A stretch of 64,000 nt of DNA from Allomuricauda sp. (GTDB lineage: Bacteria; Bacteroidota; Bacteroidia; Flavobacteriales; Flavobacteriaceae): positions 620,001 through 684,000 of the forward strand of contig NZ_JACESV010000002.1 in NCBI RefSeq assembly GCF_013911645.1. Reading direction: 5' to 3'. Within the stretch, counting starts at the first letter, position 1, and the number at the start of each line of letters is the position of its first letter. Below are positions 44,503 through 51,935 of this stretch, piece by piece. The position numbers and the translations under genes were made by a program. The notes under the pieces are model-generated. The model saw only the letters and a list, made by a program, of their open reading frames with translations, ran no database searches and was not told the DNA's origin.

Positions 44503-45535
44503 AAACACCCATATTTTATTGATTCGGTTATCGGCGATGGGCGATGTGGCAATGACCGTGCCCATTATCCGCGCACTAACCGAACAATATCCACAAGTAC
44601 AACTTACCGTACTTACCAAAAAACCGTTCATGCCCATTTTTAATGGGTTGGAGAACGTTCAGGTAAAAGAAGCCGATGTTAAAAAACGGCACAAAGGCCT
44701 TATTGGGCTTTGGCGATTGTACCAAGAACTAAAACCCTTAAAATTTGATGCCGTTGCCGACTTGCATAATGTGCTGCGAAGTCGTGTGCTCAAAAAGTAT
44801 TTTGTCTTGGAAAGCATTCCGTTTGCTCAGATTGACAAGGGCCGAATGGATAAAAAAGCACTCACCCGCCCCAAGAACAAAGTTTTTGAGCAATTAAAGA
44901 GCACACACCAGCGATATGCCGATGTTTTTGCCGAACTCGGTTTTCCCATTGATTTATCCAATGCCAAACCATTGGAACGTGTTCAACTCTCAGAGAAAGT
45001 ATTGGAACTTGTGCAGCAGGGCACCAAAAAATGGGTTGGGATAGCACCTTTTGCCGCCCACGAAGGCAAAATGTATCCGTTGAAATCCACAGAAGAGATA
45101 ATCAAAACCCTTAACGATACCGATAAGTATAAAATCTTGTTGTTTGGAGGTGGAACCAATGAAGTGGAGGTACTGGAACGGCTTGCAGCTACCTACAAAA
45201 ATACCTTGTGCATGGCGGGCAAGTTAAATCTATCCGAAGAATTGCAACTCATTTCCAATTTGGATGTAATGTTGTCCATGGATAGCGGTAACGCGCACAT
45301 GGCAGCCAACTATGGTATTCCAGTAGTGACGCTTTGGGGTGTTACCCACCCTTATGCTGGCTTTTATCCGTTTGGGCAGCCTTTGGAAAACGCACTTATG
45401 GCCGACCGCGAAGCCTATCCTTTGATACCAACCTCAGTTTATGGCAACAAAGTACCCGAAGGCTACGAAAATGCCATGAAAACCATTCAGCCCCAAAAGG
45501 TTTTGGAAAAATTGTTGGGGGTTTTGGAGGTTTAA
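44486..45535 (+). CDS. Glycosyltransferase family 9 (heptosyltransferase-like)
   Basis: A 349-residue GT-B enzyme. The family opening ILLIRLSAMGDVAMTVPIIR is at residues ~10-30. KKWVGIAPFAAHEGKMYPL and LSMDSGNAHMAANYGIPVVTLWG (~residues 255-277) are the donor-binding motifs of ADP-heptose transferases. It probably adds a sugar to the LPS core. The GTG start at 44486 overlaps the DUF4254 gene by 17 bases, implying coupling. Confidence 0.9.
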   Translation: MVKKGKNTHILLIRLSAMGDVAMTVPIIRALTEQYPQVQLTVLTKKPFMPIFNGLENVQVKEADVKKRHKGLIGLWRLYQELKPLKFDAVADLHNVLRSRVLKKYFVLESIPFAQIDKGRMDKKALTRPKNKVFEQLKSTHQRYADVFAELGFPIDLSNAKPLERVQLSEKVLELVQQGTKKWVGIAPFAAHEGKMYPLKSTEEIIKTLNDTDKYKILLFGGGTNEVEVLERLAATYKNTLCMAGKLNLSEELQLISNLDVMLSMDSGNAHMAANYGIPVVTLWGVTHPYAGFYPFGQPLENALMADREAYPLIPTSVYGNKVPEGYENAMKTIQPQKVLEKLLGVLEV

Positions 45536-45549
45536 ACCATTTTGTAGCC

Positions 45550-45645
45550 ACTAATTTATTTTTAATTGCTTCTGGAGTTTGTTCTCGCAAAATTTCCAAA
45601 AATAAATTGGTCAATTAGTTAGGGCCATCCATCAATTGTAATACG
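45550..45645. repeat. Intergenic direct repeat A (left of the FN3 lipoprotein)
   Basis: An approximately 95-base sequence that recurs in the same orientation at 47409-47500. The best conserved part is TTAGGGCCATCCATCAATTG; upstream similarity covers a GGAGTTTGTTCTCGCAAAA-like stretch. CCATCAATTG occurs again 22 bases later. Together with its copy it brackets one gene. Confidence 0.6.
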
Positions 45646-45746
45646 GCACCCATCAATTGCGTCAAAACAAATAAGGATTAATTTCTGAATTTGGCCACTT
45701 GTATGTTAGATATTCAATCTGACTCGATTAAACCAAATTCGTTATT

Positions 45747-47231
45747 ATGAAAAAATATTTTTTATTCCTTTTCTCTTTGTTGATACTCTCCTGCTCTAAA
45801 GATGAAGAAAGTTCCGTTCAGGAATCAATAGTACCTGTGGTTTCCGAAATCACGGCAACTGAAATAACAAGCTCTTCCGCTATGTTGAAATGGACTGCAT
45901 CTATTTCTGATAAATCCAAATTGAGTTTTAAAATATTTTTGGAAGGTTCTTTAGTGGCCGATAATGTTACATCAAGTTTTTTGAAATTGGAAAATTTGGA
46001 AGAGTTGACAAAATATTCCGGAAAAGTTGTTGCATCTAGCAATAAGGGAAAAACTAGCGAGAAGGCGTACTCGTTCACCACAGTTCAGGCACCTAGCCCA
46101 ACAGGTTTTGAGATAAACGTAAATGAAATAACAAGCAATAGTGCAGAGTTAACATGGACATCTTCAACCATTGAAGGCGATTCTGAAATTAGTTACGAAG
46201 TGTATTTAAACGATGACCTTTTGCAAGAGAATTTTAGTGGAACTTCACTTTTGTTGGAAGAATTGGAGTCTTTTAAGGAATACGCAATAGAAGTTGTTGC
46301 TGTTGGCTCTAATGGAAAGACAAAAAGTGCACAAAGCTCTTTTAAAACACTTGGTGTTCCGCCTTCAAGTTTTCCATTGTCTGTAGGAAACTCAATTAAT
46401 GGACTGGAAGATTTAGACCCCTACGGCCTACAAGTCACATGGATTCCGCCTACAGTTGAGGGCGATTATGATTACTATTACGATATTTACTTAGATGGTT
46501 TACTTGTATTGGATAACCTTGCTAGTACAGCAGACTCATATATGTTTGATGGTTTAAATGAAGGAGAAACCTATACAGTCGAAATAGTAGCTAAAGCCTT
46601 AAATGAGACAGAGACCGTAGAAACCATTACTTTTACCACCCTGACACACCCCGAACTTACAAATTTTGATGTTGAAATCACAAGTTTTGACAGTACATCT
46701 GCATCTATAGAATGGACACCCTCCACCTATCCTGAAGACAAGGAGGTGGTTTATAGTGTTTATCTTGATGGGGTGCAGCAGCAACCGTCCAACACCTTTA
46801 TTTTGGAGACAAATTATCTTATTGAAGGTCTTGAACCAAGTACTCAATACGAGGTGGTTGTTGTTGCCGTGATGGAAGAGGAACATTTCACCAAAACCCT
46901 GGAAAAAGAAATCGTATTCACAACAGACTATGCAGAACACCCTACTTTGCAAGTTACGGAAGCAGTTTTGTATACACCAGAGAGTGAATTCTTTGCCGGT
47001 CAGCTTTTTGTTAAATTTTCAGAAAATATTGAAAACATAAACATATCAAAGTTTAGTGCGGGCAATATTTCCATTGACAGCTTTATTTTTTACCCCACAT
47101 CTATTTCCAGTGGAATTTTTTCAGCAGAGGACTATAATACAATAAGCATGGACAAAACAGGATATGTTCATGTTGTGGATAATGGTGAAATCTACAAGAT
47201 AAACTTTGATATTGTGGAAGAGACGAATTAA
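45747..47231 (+). CDS. Fibronectin type III repeat lipoprotein
   Basis: A 494-residue surface lipoprotein: MKKYFLFLFSLLILSCSKDE with the lipobox Cys at residue 16. Four FN3-like beta-sandwich repeats of ~90-95 residues follow (about 28-115, 118-200, 205-300, 305-395); each has the ITSSSAMLKWT / ITSNSAELTWT strand and a late LEELTKYSGKV-type turn. The last ~95 residues (TLQVTEAVLYTPESEFFAG) form another domain I do not recognise. No catalytic module is present; adhesion or binding is plausible. The gene is bracketed by direct repeats and lies in an accessory islet. Confidence 0.8.
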   Translation: MKKYFLFLFSLLILSCSKDEESSVQESIVPVVSEITATEITSSSAMLKWTASISDKSKLSFKIFLEGSLVADNVTSSFLKLENLEELTKYSGKVVASSNKGKTSEKAYSFTTVQAPSPTGFEINVNEITSNSAELTWTSSTIEGDSEISYEVYLNDDLLQENFSGTSLLLEELESFKEYAIEVVAVGSNGKTKSAQSSFKTLGVPPSSFPLSVGNSINGLEDLDPYGLQVTWIPPTVEGDYDYYYDIYLDGLLVLDNLASTADSYMFDGLNEGETYTVEIVAKALNETETVETITFTTLTHPELTNFDVEITSFDSTSASIEWTPSTYPEDKEVVYSVYLDGVQQQPSNTFILETNYLIEGLEPSTQYEVVVVAVMEEEHFTKTLEKEIVFTTDYAEHPTLQVTEAVLYTPESEFFAGQLFVKFSENIENINISKFSAGNISIDSFIFYPTSISSGIFSAEDYNTISMDKTGYVHVVDNGEIYKINFDIVEETN

Positions 47232-47288
47232 AGATTTTTTAACCGAAAAAGAATTCCCCATATGTTTGCATCGGGGTTTCCATCGCAA

Positions 47289-47317
47289 CTGTCATTCCCG
47301 TGAAAACGGGAATCCAA
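47289..47317. repeat. REP-like hairpin element, copy 2
   Basis: ATTCCCGT-GAAA-ACGGGAAT (47294-47313) with the same flanks as the copy at 1701-1729. The single stem difference is compensated on both arms. It lies 60 bases after the FN3 lipoprotein stop. Confidence 0.6.
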
Positions 47318-47352
47318 TAATAGAATTTCGGTTTTTGATCCTGGTGTCAAAA

Positions 47353-47402
47353 TGAAACCAGCGAAATACCCCTGTGGCTTGCCCTGGGGGTAGTTGGTTT
47401 CA
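47353..47402. repeat. Long imperfect hairpin in the islet
   Basis: Outer arms TGAAACCA / TGGTTTCA and inner arms TACCCC / GGGGTA, with GGC-TT-GCC at the tip. I recall similar GTGGCTTGCC-type hairpins between genes of marine Flavobacteria. It adjoins repeat B. Confidence 0.5.
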
Positions 47403-47408
47403 AGAAAT

Positions 47409-47500
47409 TCTTTATTTTCTTCTAAAGTTTGCTCTCACAAACGTTCCAAAAAACAAATTGGCTAATTGGTTAGGGCCATCCATCAATTGTAATAGGGTAG
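47409..47500. repeat. Intergenic direct repeat B (right of the FN3 lipoprotein)
   Basis: Second copy of the repeat at 45550-45645, same orientation; identical over TTAGGGCCATCCATCAATTG plus TAATA. The distance between copies is about 1.86 kb and covers just the FN3 lipoprotein gene and two hairpin elements. Confidence 0.6.
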
Positions 47501-47550
47501 CTTGATTATAAACGCGGGAATAACGTAGAATAAGAGTTAAAACAATAAAA

Positions 47551-48168
47551 ATGGCAGGTCCTTGCTTCACACTATACTATAAAAACTCAAATTTTGTCCC
47601 TATTGAAGCTGTTCGGAACAAATTGAACAATTTATTCTCTGCAAGGCAAACACTTCATAAGCATAATAGGGTGCGTGAACTGGACAATGGTTGGGAATTA
47701 TTTCTCGACATGTCGCTTATTTCAATGCATCCTTCATCCAAAAGAAGAAAATCCAGGGGCTTGACAGGAATGATACTGTTAAGTCATTCATCGCAAAACG
47801 AATTTGAATATATAAGCAATGCCGAAAAAAGAAGTTTGACCGACAATTTAGGTTTTGTTCCTCAATGGAGTTGGACAGGCTGCGCAATGTGCAAAGATGA
47901 CAAAGATATTGATGGGCTGTATTTTCTAATGGACTTTTTAATCAATGAATTCGGAGGATTTCAGAAATTGAACAAAACAAATGGTAGTTTATTATCAAAG
48001 GAAGATTCAAACAGCATTAGCTATGTTGAATTCAGGGATTATGAAGAATACTTTGGTAAAAGAAACATATCAGATGAGGAGAAGCGACAATATGAGCAAT
48101 ACATACCGCTTACATCTTACTACATGATAAATTCAAGCAAAACAAGTTTTAGAAACCTTGATTATTGA
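47551..48168 (+). CDS. Hypothetical orphan protein
   Basis: A 205-residue soluble protein, not recognised. It begins MAGPCFTLYYKNSNFVPIEA and has a mixed alpha/beta composition with a single CxxC (GCAMCKDDKDIDG, ~residues 111-123) and an acidic DYEEYFGKRNISDEEK stretch. There is no signal peptide or membrane helix. It sits between repeat B and the toxin-antitoxin genes, so it is probably part of the variable islet. A 166-base gap follows in which I see only a 40-codon open reading without support. Confidence 0.5.
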   Translation: MAGPCFTLYYKNSNFVPIEAVRNKLNNLFSARQTLHKHNRVRELDNGWELFLDMSLISMHPSSKRRKSRGLTGMILLSHSSQNEFEYISNAEKRSLTDNLGFVPQWSWTGCAMCKDDKDIDGLYFLMDFLINEFGGFQKLNKTNGSLLSKEDSNSISYVEFRDYEEYFGKRNISDEEKRQYEQYIPLTSYYMINSSKTSFRNLDY

Positions 48169-48379
48169 ATAATATGATCCCCCTACTTGTTAGCTCGACT
48201 TTACAGGAATATGCAATAGAGTATTTTAGTGATATAAGTACGATACCCATCTATCGACAAAGACACGCTTTTACCTGCGAGAGACTTGAAAAATAGGCGC
48301 GTCCCATCCTTTAAATTGAAAAAGACAAATCCCTATGGAACAGAATTTGTACCTTTATTATAAGAAAAACGAAGCTATT

Positions 48380-48616
48380 ATGGCAACGATGGATTTAAGG
48401 GATACTGTAAAGGGGTACGTGGAAACAGCAGATATAAGACTTTTGAAAATGATAAAGGCTTTGGCCGAAAGTTACCAAAAAGATGAGCAAGAACTTGCCT
48501 TGACCGAAGAACAATATCAAATAATCGACAAGCGGAGGGAAGCCCATTTAAAGGGGGAAAGCAAATCCCTTACTTGGGAACAGGTCAAACAGAACGCAAG
48601 AAACGCCGGTCAGTAG
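48380..48616 (+). CDS. Antitoxin of a ParE/RelE-type module
   Basis: About 78 residues from ATG 48380 (an in-frame ATG at 48335 would add 15). It starts MATMDLRDTVKGYVETADIR and ends with LTEEQYQIIDKRREAHLKGE-SKSLTWEQVKQNAR, close to the C-terminal pattern of addiction-module component proteins (Unstab_antitox type). The stop codon is directly followed by the toxin ATG, as expected for a TA operon. Confidence 0.75.
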   Translation: MATMDLRDTVKGYVETADIRLLKMIKALAESYQKDEQELALTEEQYQIIDKRREAHLKGESKSLTWEQVKQNARNAGQ

Positions 48617-48908
48617 ATGACATATATTTTAGAGGTCAAGGACGAAGCCAATCTGGAAATCATCGAGGCCTATCTTTAATTATGAGGAAAAACGAACGGG
48701 ACTGGGCGAAGAATTTTTGGAACACTTGGACAGTTATTTTGATAGAATCACCACAAACCCGAAACACTTCCCACAAAAGCGCAAACCTTACCGGGAAGCA
48801 TTCATAAGGCGTTTTCCGTTCCTTATCGTTTACGAGGTCATAAAGAACAAGGTAATCGTTTACTCCGTGTTCAACACTTGGCAAGATCCAGTAAAGAGGA
48901 AAAAATAA
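48617..48908 (+). pseudogene. ParE/RelE-type toxin interrupted by a +1 frameshift at CTT-TAA
   Basis: The ATG at 48617 follows the antitoxin stop and reads MTYILEVKDEANLEIIEAYL, then TAA at 48677. One base forward (+1 frame) the reading continues NYEEKRTGLGEEFLEHLDSY and KPYREAFIRRFPFLIVYEVI to TAA at 48906-48908. The joined product of ~96 residues matches ParE length and pattern. The break is either a 1-base insertion (dead toxin) or a programmed +1 shift: the site GCC TAT CTT TAA resembles the prfB recoding site TAT CTT TGA. Confidence 0.75.
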
Positions 48909-48976
48909 CCCCTGTTAAGCCAGTCTCTTGGCTCGCACCAACGGCAAATCATAGGTACGCCACGTTCATTTAGTTA

Positions 48977-49000
48977 AAAAGTACGTGTTTAAGTACTTTT
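48977..49000. promoter_or_regulatory. Operator-like inverted repeat upstream of yefM
   Basis: AAAAGTAC-(8)-GTACTTTT, perfect 8-base arms. It ends 5 bases before the -7 motif of the yefM-yoeB pair. YefM-YoeB proteins are known to repress their own promoter through palindromes with a GTAC core, so this fits well. Confidence 0.5.
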
Positions 49001-49004
49001 ATGG

Positions 49005-49012
49005 TATATTTG
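49005..49012 (+). promoter_or_regulatory. -7 promoter motif for yefM-yoeB
   Basis: TATATTTG fits TAnnTTTG with only CACT between it and the ATG at 49017, so the transcript is probably leaderless or nearly so. Confidence 0.5.
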
Positions 49013-49016
49013 CACT

Positions 49017-49265
49017 ATGGAAACAGTAAACTATACAGGCTTTAGATCAAACCTAAAACATTGGTTCGATAAGGTTGTCAACGATGTAAGCGAGGTCATC
49101 ATCAAGCGCAAGGGCGGCAAGGATCTTGTTTTGATATCATTGGACGAATACAATTCATTAAAGGAAACCACCTATTTGTTGACGGGCAAAAACAGAGATA
49201 TCCTCTTGAACTCCATCAAAGAACTGGAAGCGGGAAACGGTATTGAAAGAGATATGATCGAGTAG
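49017..49265 (+). CDS. yefM: YefM/Phd-family antitoxin
   Basis: An 82-residue protein with the N-terminal DNA-binding Phd fold: METVNYTGFRSNLKHWFDKV, then EVIIKRKGGKDLVLISLDEY (residues ~22-45), the hallmark of YefM, and a short C-terminal toxin-binding helix (LNSIKELEAGNGIERDMIE). It is directly followed by the YoeB toxin and preceded by its own promoter and operator-like repeat. Confidence 0.92.
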   Translation: METVNYTGFRSNLKHWFDKVVNDVSEVIIKRKGGKDLVLISLDEYNSLKETTYLLTGKNRDILLNSIKELEAGNGIERDMIE

Positions 49266-49526
49266 ATGAAACTGACCTGGTCCACATCTTCATGGGAAGA
49301 TTATCTGTATTGGCAGAAAGTCGACAAGAAAATAGTAAAACGAATAAACGAGCTTATCAAAAGCTGTATGCGCACCCCTTTTGAGGGCATTGGAAAACCC
49401 GAAGCCTTAAAAGGGGATTTACAGGGCTATTGGTCAAGACGGATAACATCGGAACACCGATTGGTCTACAAATATGATAATGATAGGTTATTGATTGCAG
49501 CTTGCCGATATCATTATGGAAAGTAA
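49266..49526 (+). CDS. yoeB: Txe/YoeB-family mRNA interferase toxin
   Basis: An 86-residue ribosome-dependent endoribonuclease. MKLTWSTSSWEDYLYWQKVD, then IKSCMRTPFEGIGKPEALKG, WSRRITSEHRLVY and the C-terminal ACRYHYGK with the catalytic His-Tyr. Glu and Arg active-site positions (FEGIGKPE, SRRI) are also present, so it looks functional. It starts directly after the antitoxin stop. Confidence 0.95.
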   Translation: MKLTWSTSSWEDYLYWQKVDKKIVKRINELIKSCMRTPFEGIGKPEALKGDLQGYWSRRITSEHRLVYKYDNDRLLIAACRYHYGK

Positions 49527-49571
49527 CGTCCCGCTAGTGCGAGCGCGGTCGTTCTGACGTACAAGACGGTC

Positions 49572-50660
49572 TTAAGCCACCGAACCTTGGCAACTACTTC
49601 CCGCTCCCGCGGTACAGCCATAGCAATGCTGTGAGATAACAATGTCCCGATTGTTTAGCACGTCATCATTATAATCCTTAATGTGCTTTACCTTGCTCGC
49701 TACCTTTAGGTCCAACATTTGGTTAAAATCGCAATCGTAGAGCCAACCGTCCCAACTTACGGAAATGGTGTTGGTACACATTACATTTTCTACCGCAGCC
49801 GGGTTATAGGCTTCCACCAAGGAGTACATATAATCCTCATAATTGTCCGAAGCGATGAGATAATCCAAAAACCTTGAAATCGGCAAATTGGTAATGGCAA
49901 AAAGGTTGTGGAAATCAATGTCAAAATCGGCTTTCAGTGCTTTTTTAAAATCGTGTTCCATGGCAGCTTGGTCGGCAGGCAAAAATGCCCCCGAAGGATT
50001 GTACACCAAATCCAAACGCAAACCGCTACCTGGCCTCCCATAGCCCACTTCGTTGAGCATTTGCAGGGCCTTTATAGATTTATCAAAAACACCGTCCCCA
50101 CGCTGTTTGTCGGTTTTTCCACGGGTATAGTGCGGCATGGACGATACCACATGGACATTGTGCTTTTTAAAGAATTCAGGCAGGTCGTGGTACTTTTTGT
50201 TGGCCAAAATAATGGTGAGATTGGAACGCACAATAAAATCTTGGATGCCTGCTTTGGATGCTTCCTCTACAAACCATCGAAAATCGGGGTTCATTTCAGG
50301 CGCGCCGCCTGTCAGGTCCAAAGTATGGGCCCCAGTATTCCGAATCACCTCCAGACATTGCTCCATGGTCTCCCGGGTCATGATTTCCTTCCGGTCCGGA
50401 CCGGCATCCACATGGCAGTGCCCACAAACCTGGTTGCACATGTATCCCACATTGATCTGGAGCACCTCCAGTGTTTTGGGCCGTAATGGAAAATGGCCTG
50501 TTTCTGCAATTTTATCTTTAAAGTAGGGCAGCTCACCATCCGCAAAAAGCTCCCCATTTAGAACTTCTAGCTGTGTTTGGGTATTGGCAAGTGCGTCTTT
50601 CTGTGCCTTTAAGGATTTTTTCGCTGCTTTTTTTAGGTCTGTAAGTATGCTTTGTGCCAT
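49572..50660 (-). CDS. arsS: Arsenosugar biosynthesis radical SAM protein ArsS-like
   Basis: A 362-residue radical SAM enzyme. The CX3CX2C cluster motif is YMCNQVCGHCHVDAGPDRKE at about residues 73-92, then LDLTGGAPEMNPDFRWFVEE, and the diagnostic C-terminal end HCYGCTAGAGSSCQGSVA (~345-362) with extra cysteines. ArsS transfers the adenosyl moiety in arsenosugar synthesis, according to family naming; the true substrate in this strain is inferred. It is downstream of the small peroxidase-like gene with 15 bases between. Confidence 0.9.
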   Translation of the reverse strand: MAQSILTDLKKAAKKSLKAQKDALANTQTQLEVLNGELFADGELPYFKDKIAETGHFPLRPKTLEVLQINVGYMCNQVCGHCHVDAGPDRKEIMTRETMEQCLEVIRNTGAHTLDLTGGAPEMNPDFRWFVEEASKAGIQDFIVRSNLTIILANKKYHDLPEFFKKHNVHVVSSMPHYTRGKTDKQRGDGVFDKSIKALQMLNEVGYGRPGSGLRLDLVYNPSGAFLPADQAAMEHDFKKALKADFDIDFHNLFAITNLPISRFLDYLIASDNYEDYMYSLVEAYNPAAVENVMCTNTISVSWDGWLYDCDFNQMLDLKVASKVKHIKDYNDDVLNNRDIVISQHCYGCTAGAGSSCQGSVA

Positions 50661-50675
50661 TAATCTAAAATAGGT

Positions 50676-51011
50676 TTACATGGAAAGTTTGTCGTACTTG
50701 TTCATCATCTGTACCCCATGTACCAAGGTGGCACCACTTTCTATGGCGGCCCCTGCGTGTACGGCTTCCATCATTTCTTCTTTGGTGATTCCCCGTTGCA
50801 GGCCATCTTTGGTATATGCATCAATACAGTACGGGCATTTAACCACGTGCGATACGGCCAGGGCGATCAAGGACTTTTCTCTGGCGCTCAGCGCTCCCTC
50901 CTCAAAAACTTTTCCGTAGTAGTCAAAAAACTTGTTGCCCAGCTCTTCGCTCCATTCGGTAATCTTACCAAATTTTCTCAAGTCAGCAGGGTCGTAATAT
51001 GATTTGGCCAT
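50676..51011 (-). CDS. Arsenosugar biosynthesis-associated peroxidase-like protein (AhpD/CMD fold)
   Basis: A 111-residue protein of the carboxymuconolactone decarboxylase/AhpD family. The redox motif CPYC lies in VSHVVKCPYCIDAYTKDGL (~residues 52-70), followed by MEAVHAGAAIESGATLVHG. In many Bacteroidota and other bacteria this protein pairs with ArsS, as here. It is transcribed before arsS. Confidence 0.9.
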   Translation of the reverse strand: MAKSYYDPADLRKFGKITEWSEELGNKFFDYYGKVFEEGALSAREKSLIALAVSHVVKCPYCIDAYTKDGLQRGITKEEMMEAVHAGAAIESGATLVHGVQMMNKYDKLSM

Positions 51012-51167
51012 GTCTCTTTATTTAATGTTTCACCTAAACATACAACAAATATCACTATTCATTTTGGTCGAAACGATATGGGATGGATTACATGTTTTGA
51101 TCGATAAATTGTTGGTTTTGTCAAAATAAACAAGGTTGCATCTGATTATGAGACTTTTAAAATGAAA

Positions 51168-51189
51168 AAGAGCGACAAATGCCGCTCTT
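51168..51189 (-). terminator. Terminator after the fasciclin gene
   Basis: AAGAGCG-(8)-CGCTCTT; on the minus strand the stem is followed by TTTC. It lies 30 bases after the stop of the fasciclin gene (51219). Confidence 0.65.
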
Positions 51190-51218
51190 GTACTCATTCA
51201 AATATAAACCAACCAAAA

Positions 51219-51779
51219 CTATTTAGACGAAGGAAGTACTACGGTATCCACAACATGGATCACCCCATTGGATTGATTTACATCGGCAATCGTTACGGTG
51301 GATACATTACCAGCACCATCCTTGATCATAATGGTGCCATCACCCATCATAGCAGTCAATTTGCCCCCGTTTACCGTCGTAAGCTCTGTCATTCCATCCC
51401 CTTTTTTTATCCATTTCATTAAATCGTCGGCATTGTACTTTCCAGCCACTACGTGATAGGTAAGTACACTTTGTAATTTTGACTTATTTTCTGGCTTGAG
51501 CAAGGTTGCCACGGTTCCTTCCGGTGATTTTTCGAATGCACTGTTGGTGGGTGCAAATACCGTAAAAGGTCCCTCGCCTTGCAACGTCTCTACCAAACCG
51601 GCGGCTTTTACGGCAGCGACCAAAGTAGTGTGGTCTTTGGAGTTTACGGCATTGGAAACAATGTCCTTGCTCGGGTACATGGGAGCGCCTCCCACCATTT
51701 TAGTTTGAGAGAATCCGGTTGTAATTGTCATAAATCCAACGCAGGATAATATCAGCGTCAATGTTTTTAAAGATTTCAT
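51219..51779 (-). CDS. Fasciclin (FAS1) domain protein, secreted
   Basis: A 186-residue protein with a signal peptide (MKSLKTLTLILSCVGFMTIT) and one FAS1 domain (~residues 38-182): VNSKDHTTLVAAVKAAGLVE, then GPFTVFAPTNSAFEK (FAS1 H1 motif), LTYHVVAGKYNADDL, and NGVIHVVDTVVLP (H2 motif). FAS1 domains mediate adhesion or ligand binding in the envelope. It has its own terminator. Confidence 0.92.
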   Translation of the reverse strand: MKSLKTLTLILSCVGFMTITTGFSQTKMVGGAPMYPSKDIVSNAVNSKDHTTLVAAVKAAGLVETLQGEGPFTVFAPTNSAFEKSPEGTVATLLKPENKSKLQSVLTYHVVAGKYNADDLMKWIKKGDGMTELTTVNGGKLTAMMGDGTIMIKDGAGNVSTVTIADVNQSNGVIHVVDTVVLPSSK

Positions 51780-51907
51780 GTGATTTGAATTTTAGTTTAT
51801 ATAATCACTTACGGAGTTTTTGCGGAGGGGGTTTGGTTTTTGGTAAGATTGATGATTATTTAATCTAAATACGATGTAGGAACAATGTGTCCCAAGCTGC
51901 AATATGT

Positions 51908-51915
51908 TAACTTTG
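51908..51915 (+). promoter_or_regulatory. -7 promoter motif for the patatin gene
   Basis: TAACTTTG fits TAnnTTTG, 20 bases before the ATG at 51936. Confidence 0.45.
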
Positions 51916-51935
51916 CTCCTTATTGATTTACCCAA

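Noticed and set aside
45550..47500. Repeats A and B as CRISPR repeats or integrase att sites
   Set aside because: Only two copies 1.86 kb apart with no spacers, and no integrase or recombinase gene is near.
48174..48296. 40-codon open reading after the orphan gene
   Set aside because: ATG is present but the peptide shows no family pattern and the gap is in an area of decayed DNA; no support beyond the open frame.
49530..49560. GC-rich sequence after yoeB as a terminator
   Set aside because: Short imperfect pairing (CCGC/GCGG) without a T run; not strong enough to call.
49908..50526. Plus-strand readings of 130-190 codons opposite arsS
   Set aside because: The minus strand carries a complete radical SAM protein with diagnostic cysteines; the opposite readings have no family features.
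50838..50853. CACGTG in the peroxidase-like gene as another parS site
   Set aside because: Flanks (TTAAC/CGATA) do not fit the TGTT/AACA arms; too many mismatches.
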